This document shows, piece by piece, positions 24,388 to 35,588 of a stretch of 64,000 nucleotides of DNA. Below the pieces are notes generated by a model. That model had not been told where the DNA came from and searched no databases. It saw nothing but the letters and a program-made list of their open reading frames with translations. The first letter of the stretch is position 1. Each line of letters starts with the position of its first letter. Location of the stretch: the NCBI GenBank assembly GCA_030998015.1, contig JARWMV010000245.1, forward strand, positions 992,001 through 1,056,000, in the 5' to 3' direction. Origin of the DNA: Ceratorhiza oryzae-sativae. Its lineage: Eukaryota > Basidiomycota > Agaricomycetes > Cantharellales > Ceratobasidiaceae. The position numbers were made by a program, and so were the translations under genes.

Positions 24388-27037
24388 ATGTCGCATGCAC
24401 TCACCCCACCAGGCGATTCAGAGCCTGAAATTCTCAGCCAGTCTAGCTCCAAGTTCGACGACTATACCAGGCAGTTTAAAGACCCAGTTCACGATTACAG
24501 TAAGCGGGTTTGCCTTCATTTGGATGACCACAAGGGTCGTTGTTGATCCTCCCTTTTTCGTTATCCCATCTGTCCAGTTGAGATTCCTCCCTACTTGTCA
24601 TGCATCGTCGACACGTGAGCCTCTCACGACTTCATGCTCTCTGCAACGGCTCACTGTGTTGGACAGACCTCAATTCCAACGACTGCGAGAACTTAAGCAG
24701 CTCGGCTCAGCATACTATGTCTTCCCCGGTACGTTTATGCTAGCCATGGAGTTCAAACTGAGAATGCTCACTCAACCACGCTAGGCGCCTCCCACAACCG
24801 TTTTGAACATTGCCTCGGTGAGTTGCTTCTCTGAAATAGTCCTGTTTTCCATTGGGCTGACACACGCGGCGAACAGGCGTGGCGCATCTTGGTATGGCGT
24901 CAGGGTGTTCTAGACCGCTTGTACTAACCGCTGATGTGTCTACAGCGAAAAAAATGGTCGAAGGCTTGCAGGCTCGCCAACCAGAGCTCGGCATTACCCA
25001 ACGGGATGTCAAATGCGTTGCAATTGCCGGGCTATGCCATGATTTGGGTGAGCTCAGTCTTCTGCGGATTCCCGCCATGGTGCTTACAATCCGCTTGGCA
25101 TAGGACACGGGCCATTCTCGCATGTGTGGGATAACAAATTCTTGCCTGCGGTTTCGTACGTATGACTGACATGTGGCTCCGCGGGAGGCTAACTGCCCTT
25201 TCTCTACCCAGCCCCGGGACGACGTGGTCTCACGAAGTAGGCTCGGAAATGATGTTCGATGCCATCTGTGCCGATTACGATGTCGACCTCACCCTCGATG
25301 AACAAAATTTTGTCAAGGATCTCATTCGGGGCCGTCCAAACTTGAGCCGTGGCAGGTGCGTCATGCGAGTTTATTGCTCCGTTACACCCCAAACTAATCC
25401 GAACACGGAACAGGGTGCCTCCGGAGAAACCTTTCCTATTCGAGATTGTAGCCAACAACCGGAACGGAATCGACGTTGACAAGTGGGTAAAGCATATGCC
25501 GAGAACAGGCCCTTGGCTGAATTACTTTGTCAGGTTCGATTATATCCAACGGGATACGCACGCGGTTGGAAACAAGATGAACGATGTTACCTCTCGGTAG
25601 GTCGATGTCGGTCTGAATGTTTTGATTTATTCACACGTCTCTATAGACTTATTCGCTCGGCTCGAGTAATTGACGATCAGATTTGCTACGCGGACAAAGA
25701 CTGGTACATGGTCTCCCAGTTGTTTGAATCGCGATTTGCCTTGCACAAGATGATTTACAATCACAAATCAGGTGAGTGTCTTCTGACTGTCATCTCGATG
25801 CCTCGACTAATACGCTATGCACCTTAGCCAAGGCAGTTGAACTCATGATCATCGACGCGCTGGTAAAGGCAGAGCCGTTCCTCCACCTCTCGGATAAAAT
25901 CTATAATCCTGAGGAGTATCTCTATCTCAATGACTCTATATTGCTAGAAATTGAGAGGTCGAGGGATCCTGTGAGCCACGCTTGCGCCTTACCTTAAACG
26001 AACTACTAACACTTGTTGATTCAGGAACTGGCTGAATCCAGAGAAATCATTCAGGTAAGTTACTTTTATTCATTATGCTCACAAGTGATTGAAATTAATG
26101 TGTGTAATAGCGGATTCGCACAAGGCAGCTTTACAAACACGTTGACGTGTATATGTTCCCTGCTGAGCATCGAGAAACGCTCAAGAAGCTTACGCCGTCG
26201 CTCGTTGCCGAATCAGCTAAGGACGTCATGTTGCCGGAAGGGGAAGGTGTTGCTCTTGTAGCTGAGGATGTAGCCATCGACATTACCTTGATTCATTTGT
26301 GGGTCGACTCTTAGTTAGCTGTTGGTTTGTTCACTAAGCTTTTCATAGGGGCATGAAGGATAAGCGGCCAGTCGACCTTGTGAAGTTTTACGGGAAGCGG
26401 AACCCAAATAGTAAGACCACATAAACACTCTGGACGCATGTTGGGCAAATACTCAAACATCCCTAGTCTCCCATAGAGCGCCGCCAGAATGTGTATCGCA
26501 CGTGTTTTCGGAATCATCGCAGGAACTTAGCTTGCGTGTTTTACTCGCAGCCCAGAGTAAGAGACCTTGAGCACTAGCGCCACCTTTCCTGCTAATTCTT
26601 CTGGCAGCAAATTTGGTATCGTTCAGGCCGCGTGCCGTGCAGCGTTGGGCAGTCTATTCCCTTCAAACGAAAAGGAACAGGTTCTCGAACCACCAACGAC
26701 TCCCAAGATGTCGCCAGTTCCCATGAAGCGATTGCCTATTACTGGCCAATACGACGAACTACGGAAATCGGCTATCCCCCGCTCGGTATCAACGTCGTTT
26801 GCGCATAACCCAGTAAGTAGCCCCGTTTTTCTTTTATTCTCACGTCTAACCCTCGATCCCCAGTTTACAACTGTTCCGCCTAATTACCGCGAGACCCAGA
26901 GTCCCCAAGGACAGATAGCTAATGGAAAGCGCAGTCGTGCGGAGTCCCCCCAAGTTTCGCCAGACTGGCCTGAGTCCAAACGTCCTCGCCCATTGCCTCA
27001 GCTAAACCAAGAATCCCCTACACGCACTAGATATTAA
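24388..27037 (+). CDS. SAMHD1-type HD-domain dNTP triphosphohydrolase
   Basis: Homologue of SAMHD1, which cleaves dNTPs to nucleoside and triphosphate. The start [14 protein letters not shown] leads directly into [18 protein letters not shown] residues are visible: His in [12 protein letters not shown], His-Asp in GLCHDLGHGPFSH and Asp in [12 protein letters not shown]. The C-lobe contains [18 protein letters not shown] and [20 protein letters not shown]. More than twelve short introns are needed. The 3' part is less certain: the exon reading [15 protein letters not shown] and the next, [15 protein letters not shown], cannot be joined by a GT-AG intron in the right phase, so a one-base error or an unusual splice is likely near 26550-26620. 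The last exons encode a basic, Pro/Ser-rich tail. A separate short ORF at 24276-24350 precedes the start and may be an upstream ORF. Confidence 0.82.
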
Positions 27038-27589
27038 GTACCAGTGCATATAATTTCCCTGTTCGAGCCATTACTTCTGCTCGTTTCTGTTACCGATGTT
27101 TTCGTTTGTTCATATCCGTTCATCATACCTTGTCACACTTCCCATCCAGTTTTCTAATGCCAAGCTCTCAAGGACTCTGTACATAGATTTTGCTGTCGAG
27201 CTTGCTGTATGCAACTAATTAACTTCGGAATATACTCGCAGTGAGAGCGTGAGTCTGAAATCAGGGCCGACTCGGTTGGGCAACTTCTGTTACTTCCAGG
27301 AAGTCCTTGAAGGTGCTTCGGCTGGAATTGCCTTACGGAGACACCTCTTCCATTTCCGAGCATCTCCGGCTCAGGTTTGTTTTCTTCAATATCAAAACCC
27401 GGTAGATATAAAGTATAGCCCTCAAGTGAAGTTTGGAGTGCAGCTCTTGCCCATTTCTCAGCAGCTACGGAGCTATTGTTCCGTTGGGATGTACGTGTCT
27501 GGATTCAATATATGCATGCCGCATATATGCTATTTTCTCACCGAATTCACGCATCCCCTCATAGACCGCATCCACAGTTGTTGTTGTTC
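27038..27589. other. Intergenic region upstream of GH43 copy B
   Basis: 3' flank of the SAMHD1 gene and promoter of GH43 copy B. Open frames here lack known similarity. Confidence 0.4.
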
Positions 27590-29903
27590 ATGCATACCCG
27601 GCAGAAACATTGCCCACGTGGGCTTGGCGGAAGTTTTTCGCTACATACCTTATGCACTACTTTTATGGCTCTTTCTACATTGTTCGGTAAGCAGCATATC
27701 CGAGTCTCTCGTTCAACGCTGAACTAGATTCAGGAGCCGCAATGGGTTACCGCAACCCGATTATCCCTGGTTTTAACCCCGACCCCACGATCCTGAGGAC
27801 TGGCGACGACTACTTTCTCGCCACGTCCACGTTCGAATTCTTGTGAGTTGAACCTCATTCGCTTGGCTCGGTGAATTGTCTGGAACTGACGGCCCTGGGT
27901 AGCCCGGGTGTACCAATTTACCATTCCAAGGACCTGTACGTCTCGCTTAGTTTTCCTGTGTGAGCCAGGATGCTAAGGAAGTTTGGCAGCATCAAATGGG
28001 AGACTATTGGCCATGCATTCAATCGTCCTAGTCAGCTGATGATGCGAGGCACCGCACCGAGCGGCGGAATCTTTGCTCCCACGCTGAGGTACAACAAGGG
28101 CTACTATTACCTAATAACCACTTGGTTCGACATTATATCGCCTCCGGACAACGTTACTCGTCTTCCTAGATCTCTGTATGTCAGAACCAAGAACATATTT
28201 GACGAGACACAATGGAGGTATGTCGAAGACCATCTTGTGATTATGCAATTTTTTTAAGTCTGTCCTCTAGCGACCCCATTTATGTTGACCAGCCAGGCAT
28301 TGATCCCGACCTGTTTTTTGACGATGATGGCAAGGTAGGTGGTTGACTTGTTTGGTCATGAATTTCCATTCACATAGTTATTTGCTGTTAGGTTTACCTG
28401 TCTACGGCGCAGGGCGCAAACAATTTTGGACATCCTAACTCTGGGTTAGCACTTTACTATACGCTGACCTCAACTTTCCTGATATTCTCTCAGATACTTT
28501 TCCATCTTTACCACCGAGATCGACATCGAAACCGGCGACTCGCTTACAGAGTCTCGGTTCAACCACCAATCTCCTGCCATTGGATACGCCTAGGCTCGCA
28601 GAAGGAGCGCATATATACAAGATCAACGGCACCTACTACCTAATGACCGCTGAGGCTGGCACGGATGTCCAACATCGAGAGATGAGCTACCGCTCTAAGA
28701 CTGTAAGTCACCTGCAATTCACTGGCTCAGTCTCCGTTACCGATACGTTTGAATAGGGGCCATACGGCCCGTGGGAGCCAAGTCCCTATAACCCCCTCGT
28801 CTACAACGGACACAACCTTTCTCAGCCCATCCTAGCTACAGGACACGCGGACATGGTTCAATCGCCCAACGGTCAGTGGTGGGCCGTGTTCCTTGCGACT
28901 CGCCCGCAGAACCCTACGAACTCGAGTGGTCGACCTCAGCTGGGTCGAGAGACGTTCCTGGCACCGATCGAGTGGACGAAAGACGGGTGGTACATGATCA
29001 ACAACGGCAAGGACATAACGTATGATATGCCAGGTTTATACAACCTGAACACTCCTGCGATATGGAAGGACAACTTCAAAGGTAGAGGTGCCTGGGGGAG
29101 AAAGCCGAATATGCTGATCACACTCGAGTGCAGGGTCGTTTGCTGATAAAAACTACTACACGGTCAGGACGCCGTGAGTGATAGCCTACCTTTTTATAAA
29201 TGGCATTAAACTCAAAACGTCCTGCTGCAGATACAAACCTTTCCATACATTTCCCAAGACAGGCGGTCTGAGTCTTCGTGGAAACGCATACACTCTTAGT
29301 GATCGTGAAACGGCAGCTGCGTTCTTCCGCAAGCAATCCGAGCTTTCCACTGTCTTCTCCACAAAACTTACCTTTTCTCCGACTTCAACTCGCCACGAAG
29401 CAGGTGCTACAATCTACTTGTCGATCCACTATCATAACGAGATTGGAATCACCATCAACCCGAGCTCAAACAAGACTGCTATTTTTGCCACGACTCGAAG
29501 TGGGGACCTTGCAACAGCGAGCACAACTTACGTCGACCTACCTCAGGGCGTCAACTCGGCGCAACTGTTCATCAAAGCCGAACCTAGCAAGTACTCTCTA
29601 GGGTACTCGTTAGCGTCGGAGTCACCGAAGTATATTGCCAGCGTGGATAGTAAATGGCTTCAGGCCTATCTGTCTGGGTCAGTATTATTTCACACTCGTA
29701 AACATGATATCCTGACTAAACGAGCGGGCTTGCCAGGTGGCAGAATTTTGTTGGAGCTCACTTTGGTATTTATGCAACTAGCAACGGTTTACCAATGTTG
29801 CAAAAGGCGGTAAGCACCTCAGTTGGTTATTAGAGCTTCAAGTCTGAACGCAAGGTAAAATCATCTCCAGAATTTTGCATATATTCAAACGAGCAAGCAA
29901 TAA
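27590..29903 (+). pseudogene. GH43 glycoside hydrolase, copy B, frameshifted
   Basis: Paralogue of the gene at 4037-6326, in opposite orientation. The same twelve exons are present: 27590-27686, 27734-27842, 27903-27935, 27990-28217, 28271-28334, 28392-28444, 28494-28702, 28757-29081, 29134-29173, 29231-29677, 29737-29809, 29871-29903. A short leader (ending FMALSTLFG), the catalytic Asp motifs ([20 protein letters not shown]) and the C-terminal sandwich are conserved. In exon 7, after SRFNHQS, the sequence is two bases shorter than copy A near 28571-28577. The frame then runs into TAG at 28591-28593, just before the acid-Glu motif [10 protein letters not shown]. No intron can rescue it. Every other exon is open, so the break is either recent or a sequencing error. 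If real, no complete catalytic domain is made. Confidence 0.75.
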
Positions 29904-30396
29904 AAAGGCGAATGCATTCAAAACGACGAGGGGTCGTGATGCCATGTACATATGTTCAGCTTTTTTAAAATTAGTGAAAATTTGACCTTCAACGAGTTTA
30001 CCCCCATGGGCCAATGCCCTTTATTTATTAGACTTCGAACTTGGGTCGTCTCGGGGATTGCATCTCTTCACATCACTCTCTGGTATTTTGCTGCTACACA
30101 AATCCCATCCCACGATACTAGATCTTTAATTTTATATGTTTAGGTGTGAGTTTACTTATAAAAAAGGCATGGCAGGCGACTGGAACGGCGAGTATAGTTT
30201 TTTGTGTTAGTTGAAGAGCTTTTCAAAGTCAGATCACGCTCCAAACATCACGTGACCATCCGCGCAACTCGCGGCTAGGATCACCGACGATCTCAACAAG
30301 CGCGACTCTAGTGGCTTTCTCTCTGTTAGCCCTATTCAACTACAACCTAGACATAAATATTTTTGACCTTTCGTATCTCGAACCTCTCACGAACCG
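29904..30396. other. Intergenic region between GH43 copy B and RFC1
   Basis: 3' flank of GH43 copy B and promoter of RFC1. No gene, repeat or RNA is recognised. Confidence 0.4.
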
Positions 30397-33300
30397 ATGC
30401 CACCCAAGTCTGAAGCTAGTAATAGCTTGCATGGTTTCTTTGGTGCTGCTCAAAGCAAGGGTTCAAAGCCTGTCAAAAAGAATGTACAAATTCTCATAAG
30501 TAAGCAGATCGAACTGAGTTGTTTTCGAATCCACCTGACTCCATTGTGTTGTTAGGTGGTGACGAGGATGAAGCGCCACCGTATGTGGCAAATACATCAA
30601 GTTGAACATGAGCTAACAATCAACTAGTCCTGCTAAGACTTCCAGCAAACAGTAAGATTTTCCAGAGTGATTGCGAGAACCGAATTATTTTTCTCATACG
30701 ATTGTGCTATATTCTTAGGGAGCCGCCGGCCGAGATCCCTGCATCTCGTTCGAGCTCGCCCGCCCCTCGCCAATCCCGCACCAAGCGCAAATCGACTGTC
30801 TTAAGAGATAGCGACGAAGAAGATGACGCTATTCCGGCCAAAAAGCCAGCTCTCGCAAAGGCTTCCGACAGCATGACGATTCCTGACGAGCAAGTAAATG
30901 ACCAAATCCCACCTCTTGCTGGAATGTCGATCGTTTTTACCGGGGAATTCACTTGGGAGCGGGAGCGGCTAGCTGACGCGACAAAGAAACATGGCGGGTG
31001 AGACCATTGAACCCAAACCTGATATATACCAACCACATTTGTAGGGAGGTCTTGAAACAACCTGGGCCGAAAACGTCATTCATAGTAGTTGGCAAGAATG
31101 TCAGCGAATCCAAGCTGCGAGCGATAGAGAAGCTCAAGCTGCGAACGAAGACCGAACAAGAATTCATGGACCTCATCAAACCGCCTGTGGTCGAAAAACC
31201 AGCACCTGTTGCAAAGGTACCCTCACCGAGAAAACCAGCAAAGTCAGCCGAGAAGGCAGCCCCTTCAAAAAAGCGAGCGTCTTCATCGGCCAACGAGGAC
31301 GACGAAGATCCTCCGCCAAAACCCCCAGTTAAGAAAACAATAGCTATAAAGAAACGAGCGTCATCCCCTGCTGTGCCGGATGACCAGGCGCCTAGCAAGC
31401 CTGCTGCGAAGAAAGGTGGATGGAACCGCCCAACTGGGGATGCCGCATTCGATTCAGCGTCAGCCTCTTCACCCACCAGATCGACAAACGACTAACAAGT
31501 TATATGTTTTAGGCTGGCTGCTGCAAAAGCAGCCAAGGCCTCTGGGCCTAAGGCACTTGGGTCAAAGGAGGTTCCAGATGGGCATCCCAATGCCCTCGCG
31601 GGTTTGACCTTTGTATTCACTGGGGAGCTGAGCAGTTTCTCTCGAGAGGAAGCCCAGGACCTTGCAAAACGATTTGGCGGGTGTGTAATTTCTTTTTTCC
31701 ATCCACCTTTTCTTATACACGTTTTATGTGGGCAGTCGCGTAACTGGACAAGCGTCCAGCAAAACCTCGTACATGGTTGTGGGCGAGGGTGCTGGCCCCG
31801 GTAAAATGAAGAAGGCGAATTCGTTGGGTGTCAAGACACTGGATGAAGATGGGTTCCTTAATCTTATCGCTACTCGAGAAGGAAAACTAGATGCCAAGGC
31901 TCAAGAGAAGCAGAAGGCGGAAGAAGAAAAGATTAAAGCTGAGGCACGTGCGCTAGAGAAGCGAGAGCGTGAGGCAGAAAAGGCGGCAAAGGCAAAGGCG
32001 GAGGGCTCCGATAGTGCTACCCGGTAGGTGAAAGTTGTGCCGAAACATGAACAATAGCACTAATGTTGCCATCGCGTCTTTCTTCTAGTTCCGCTGCGAT
32101 CCCATCGTCAGCTCAATTGTGGACAACCAAATATGCCCCTCAAAGCCTCAAGGAAATATGCGGAAACAAAGCGATCATTGACAAGTTGCAGCTGTGGCTA
32201 CACGAATGGTGTGTCTTGTGCTAATGCCTCGCCGAATACTAACGTCATGTTTTACAGGCAAGCAAGCGCAAAATCTGGATTCAAGAAACCTGGAAAGAAT
32301 GGGATGAACATGTCGCGTGCCGTTCTGTTAGCAGGCCCTCCTGGAATTGGTAAGACTACCAGCGCGCATCTAGTTGCGAAACTGGAGGGTTATACTCCGA
32401 TCGAACTAAACGCGAGCGATACACGGAGCAAGAAGTTGATTGAGGTGACTATTGGAATACCTTTCACGCGCTCTGTTGGTTGACATGATTCAACACAGAA
32501 CGGTGCCAACATCAATAACACCTCTTTGGACGGGTGGATGGGGGGCAGCGGGGTGAGTGCTGAATATATGCGTCTAGTTTGTGGCTTATTATTCGTATCA
32601 GGCCACGAATGTTGCTGGGGTTGAAATCACCGACCGCACTGTACTGATAATGGATGAAGTCGACGGGATGTCAGCCGGTGACCGCGGTGGTGTCACAGCT
32701 TTGATCGCTCTGATAAAAAAGACGAAGGTAGGCTTATGCTTGCTCTTGATGGTGCCATGTTGTTCAAATTTTGCGACAGGTTCCAATCATATGTATTGCC
32801 AACGACGATCGGGCACAAAAGCTAAAGTCTTTGCTCAATTATGCACATAGACTCTCGTTCAGAAAGTAAGCACTAAAAGACAGTGTTTTTCACTCATCTC
32901 ACCCTCATTTCAAGGCCTGAACCTCAAGCAATACGGTCTAGGTTGATGACTATTGCATTCAAGTAAGTTCGTTTCTCTCGAAAAATCCCATCTGTGCTGA
33001 ATAGATACTGTCCAGGGAGAAGATGAAAATACCAGCCAACGTGATCGACCAACTTGTAGCTGGTGCACAGTCGGATATTCGGCAGGTGTTGAACATGCTT
33101 TCCACTTGGAAGCTGTCACATGATAGCATGGATTTCGATGAGGGAAAAGAGCTGTAGGTGCTTCTCCCTATCCCCCGGTAAATTCTGTCTATATCCCTTG
33201 ATATGCAGTGTACGAGTAAATGAGAAGTACAGCATCAAGAGTCCATTCGAGGTCACAAACCAAATCCTGGGACCATACATGTTCAGCAAAACGTCCCGAC

Positions 33301-34521
33301 ATACTTTGAACGACAAAATCGAGATGTACTTCCACGACCATTCATTCGTACCCTTGTTTATACAAGTGAGTCTCGTATTATATATGGTTATACCCTTCTG
33401 AGCATTTTGATAGGAAAACTATCTCAAGACTCAGCCAAGTAGAGTATCCTCACTTAGTGGGAAGGAAGCCGAGTTGGAACGCCTAAGGTTGATGGACCGA
33501 GCCGCATCGTCGATTTCTGATGGTGATTTAGTAGATGCTATGATACATGGGTGAGTAGCTAGTTACCTACGATTGAGATGGTCTACTAATACTACAACCC
33601 CAGCACTCAACAGCATTGGTCACTCATGCCTCTTCATGCAGTCATGTCGACTGTCCGACCGTCCTCGTTCTTATTTGGTTCGGGCATGGCATATGGCGGT
33701 CCAGGGGCTCTGTCGTTCCCTCAGTATGTTTTTTTTTTTTTTTGTCGTAGCTTTTCTTAGCCGTGGGCTAACAACTCCAAAAAGATGGCTGGGTCAAAAC
33801 TCCAAACAAGGCAAATTACAGCGGCAGCTCGGCGACGTTCAAATCCGGATGCGCTTGAAGGTGTCTGGCGACCGAGGCGAGATTCGACAGTCGTATATTC
33901 CAGCCTTGTTCCCTCGCATAGTGCAGCCCCTGATTGACCACGGCAACGTGAGCGCTGGTTATCACGCTCAACGCAAGCGACTTGTTGACTAACTAATTCA
34001 TACAGGAGAGCCTTTCGGATATTATCGAGACGATGGACTCGTATTATTTGTCAAAAGAAGATTGGGATTCTGTCGTCGAGCTTGGAATTGGCGTTAACAA
34101 CGGCGACGAACTGATGAAGAAAGTGCCTGGTCCGGTTAAAGCAGCATTTACTCGCAAGTATGTTTTCTACGGGTTCATGCTTGTGGGCAAGAACTTAGCT
34201 ATACGTTGTCAATAGGTATAACTCGAGCGACCACCCCATTCCTTTCCACAAGGCTCAAGAATTCGGGAAGCCCAGCACAAGAATTGCTGCCGAGGCCCCA
34301 CCTGATCACGAAGATGTTCTCGAGGTAAGAAATTACTTGATTTGAATGGCTGCAAAATTTAACAGCGCCAACAGGTTGACGACGAGGACGAGGATGAAGA
34401 AGAGAAGAAGCCAAAGGGCAAAGGAAAAGCTAGCGAGATTGAGAAGGACAAGTTGATCAAGGAGACCAAGCCAAAGGGTGCTGGAGCAACAAAGGGGAGG
34501 AAATCGAGCGCAAAGAACTAG
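30397..34521 (+). CDS. RFC1: Replication factor C large subunit (RFC1) with two BRCT domains
   Basis: Large subunit of the clamp loader that places PCNA on primed DNA in the nucleus. Twenty-one exons join in frame. The N-terminus [11 protein letters not shown] resembles a PIP-box, as in other RFC1 proteins. A first BRCT-like unit begins [12 protein letters not shown]; a Lys/Pro-rich linker and the usual RFC1 BRCT ([20 protein letters not shown]) follow. The AAA+ module shows [19 protein letters not shown], Walker [10 protein letters not shown], Walker [12 protein letters not shown] and sensor-1 [16 protein letters not shown]. The C-terminal RFC1 collar domain contains [12 protein letters not shown] and ends in a basic tail. 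The second BRCT is the expected one; the first looks like an internal duplicate, with an intron at the matching site. The stop is only 91 bases from that of the convergent RSA3 gene. Confidence 0.93.
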
Positions 34522-34612
34522 CTCCTTGCTATCGGAAGCTCCATAAATTATTTCTACTCACAGCTTTGTTATACATGGTCTTGTACATAGAAAGTAATAT
34601 CCACATCTGGTC

Positions 34613-35270
34613 CTATGCGGTCCCGTTGAGCACGATTTCCATCTCGTTGACTCCGGATTCAAGGCCTCGGTTCACGCTACCAGATGACGGTCCACCGGTC
34701 ATAAAGACGTCGGCTCCGGAAGCTAGCGAGTCGATGAGTAGCCCAAGCCGAGATTGTGTCAAGTTGGGCTCCTGTTGCCGGTTAGTCTGCATATCCTCCA
34801 ACAGCTGGTGGCACGTACTTTGTGTAGCTCTTCCAGGTCGTCCCGGAATCCATCCGCAATACTCGCCATCCAGAATTTTCTAAACCTTGCACGCAACTCT
34901 TGTTCTTTCTCCGTGCCTGGGACGGGGCAAATGGGGGAATGGCCGTCGGGGGTGGGGACGGCGAACGCGAGCGCGGCTGTTTTGGTCGTTTGGCCGGAGA
35001 CCCAGACGATTTGACTGATTCCTCAGAATCTGAACTAGGACTCGAAGAAGAAGATGAAGAAGAATCAGACTCGGACTCGGACCTGTCGACCTGGACTGCT
35101 GTTCGAGTCGGGGTCGGTGCTGGTCTAGTAATGACCCTAGGGGACAACTCGTCCTCCGACGAAGACGACGAAGACAACGACGACGAGGATGACGAAGAGG
35201 AAGCCGCACGGCGCTTTCTCTTTCTGTTTCGTTTCCTAGCAGGTGCAGTCGCTGATTTAGCAGGAGGCAT
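34613..35270 (-). pseudogene. RSA3: RSA3-like ribosome assembly protein, apparent frameshift
   Basis: Homologue of yeast Rsa3, a nucleolar factor in 60S ribosomal subunit assembly. The start MPPAKSATAPARKRNRKRKR is followed by long Ser and Glu/Asp-Ser tracts and RSRSPSPPPTAIPPFAP. The conserved Rsa3 block (ELRARFRKFWMASIADGFRD) continues across the intron at 34818-34772 into EPNLTQSRLGLLIDSLASGA and a tail ending VLNGTA. The two halves are in different frames. One missing C in the CCCC run at 34924-34927 (read on this strand) would join IPPFAP to VPGTEKEQELRARF. No GT..AG intron of usable phase bridges them. An essential-type gene broken in this way more likely reflects a sequencing error than a true pseudogene. 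Start and both ends are otherwise well supported. Confidence 0.75.
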
Positions 35271-35588
35271 GAAGAGTCGAGGTCACAAGCAAAATAATTT
35301 CCGAGCTGGCAGGACTTCTCGCACTGCCACCATCAAGCGAGCGGATTGGGATTTGCATGCCTATGATACAACGGGTGTGCGGGGTACTACAGGCGGGCAG
35401 TAAACAATACGAAAAACAGAGGTCCGATCGCACACATACAAAAATATCACAGAACGAAAAGAGAGTTGGACAAGAAAAAAAAAAAAAAGGTTAACAAATA
35501 TAAAGTCCATCCCCGAACAAGGCCAAGGCTCGTTGTGTGCATATAAATATCCAAATAGAGATCGAAGCAAGTGCGATTTCGTGGGGTT
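35271..35588. other. Intergenic region, promoter of RSA3-like gene
   Basis: 318 bases with a 14-base run of A near 35475-35488 and the 3' flank of the next minus-strand gene. No gene is seen. Confidence 0.4.

Noticed and set aside
27249..27722. 157-codon ORF upstream of GH43 copy B
   Set aside because: No ATG at the start and no similarity; overlaps the first exon of copy B in another frame, matched by an equivalent leader exon in copy A.
30311..30499. 62-codon hydrophobic ORF
   Set aside because: Overlaps the RFC1 start in another frame and shows no support.
33725..33745. Poly-T run as a transposon tail or poly(A) remnant
   Set aside because: It is inside a normal RFC1 intron with good splice sites; no target-site duplication or element is visible.
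34900..35403. 167-codon acidic plus-strand ORF
   Set aside because: Antisense to the Ser-rich tract of the RSA3-like gene.
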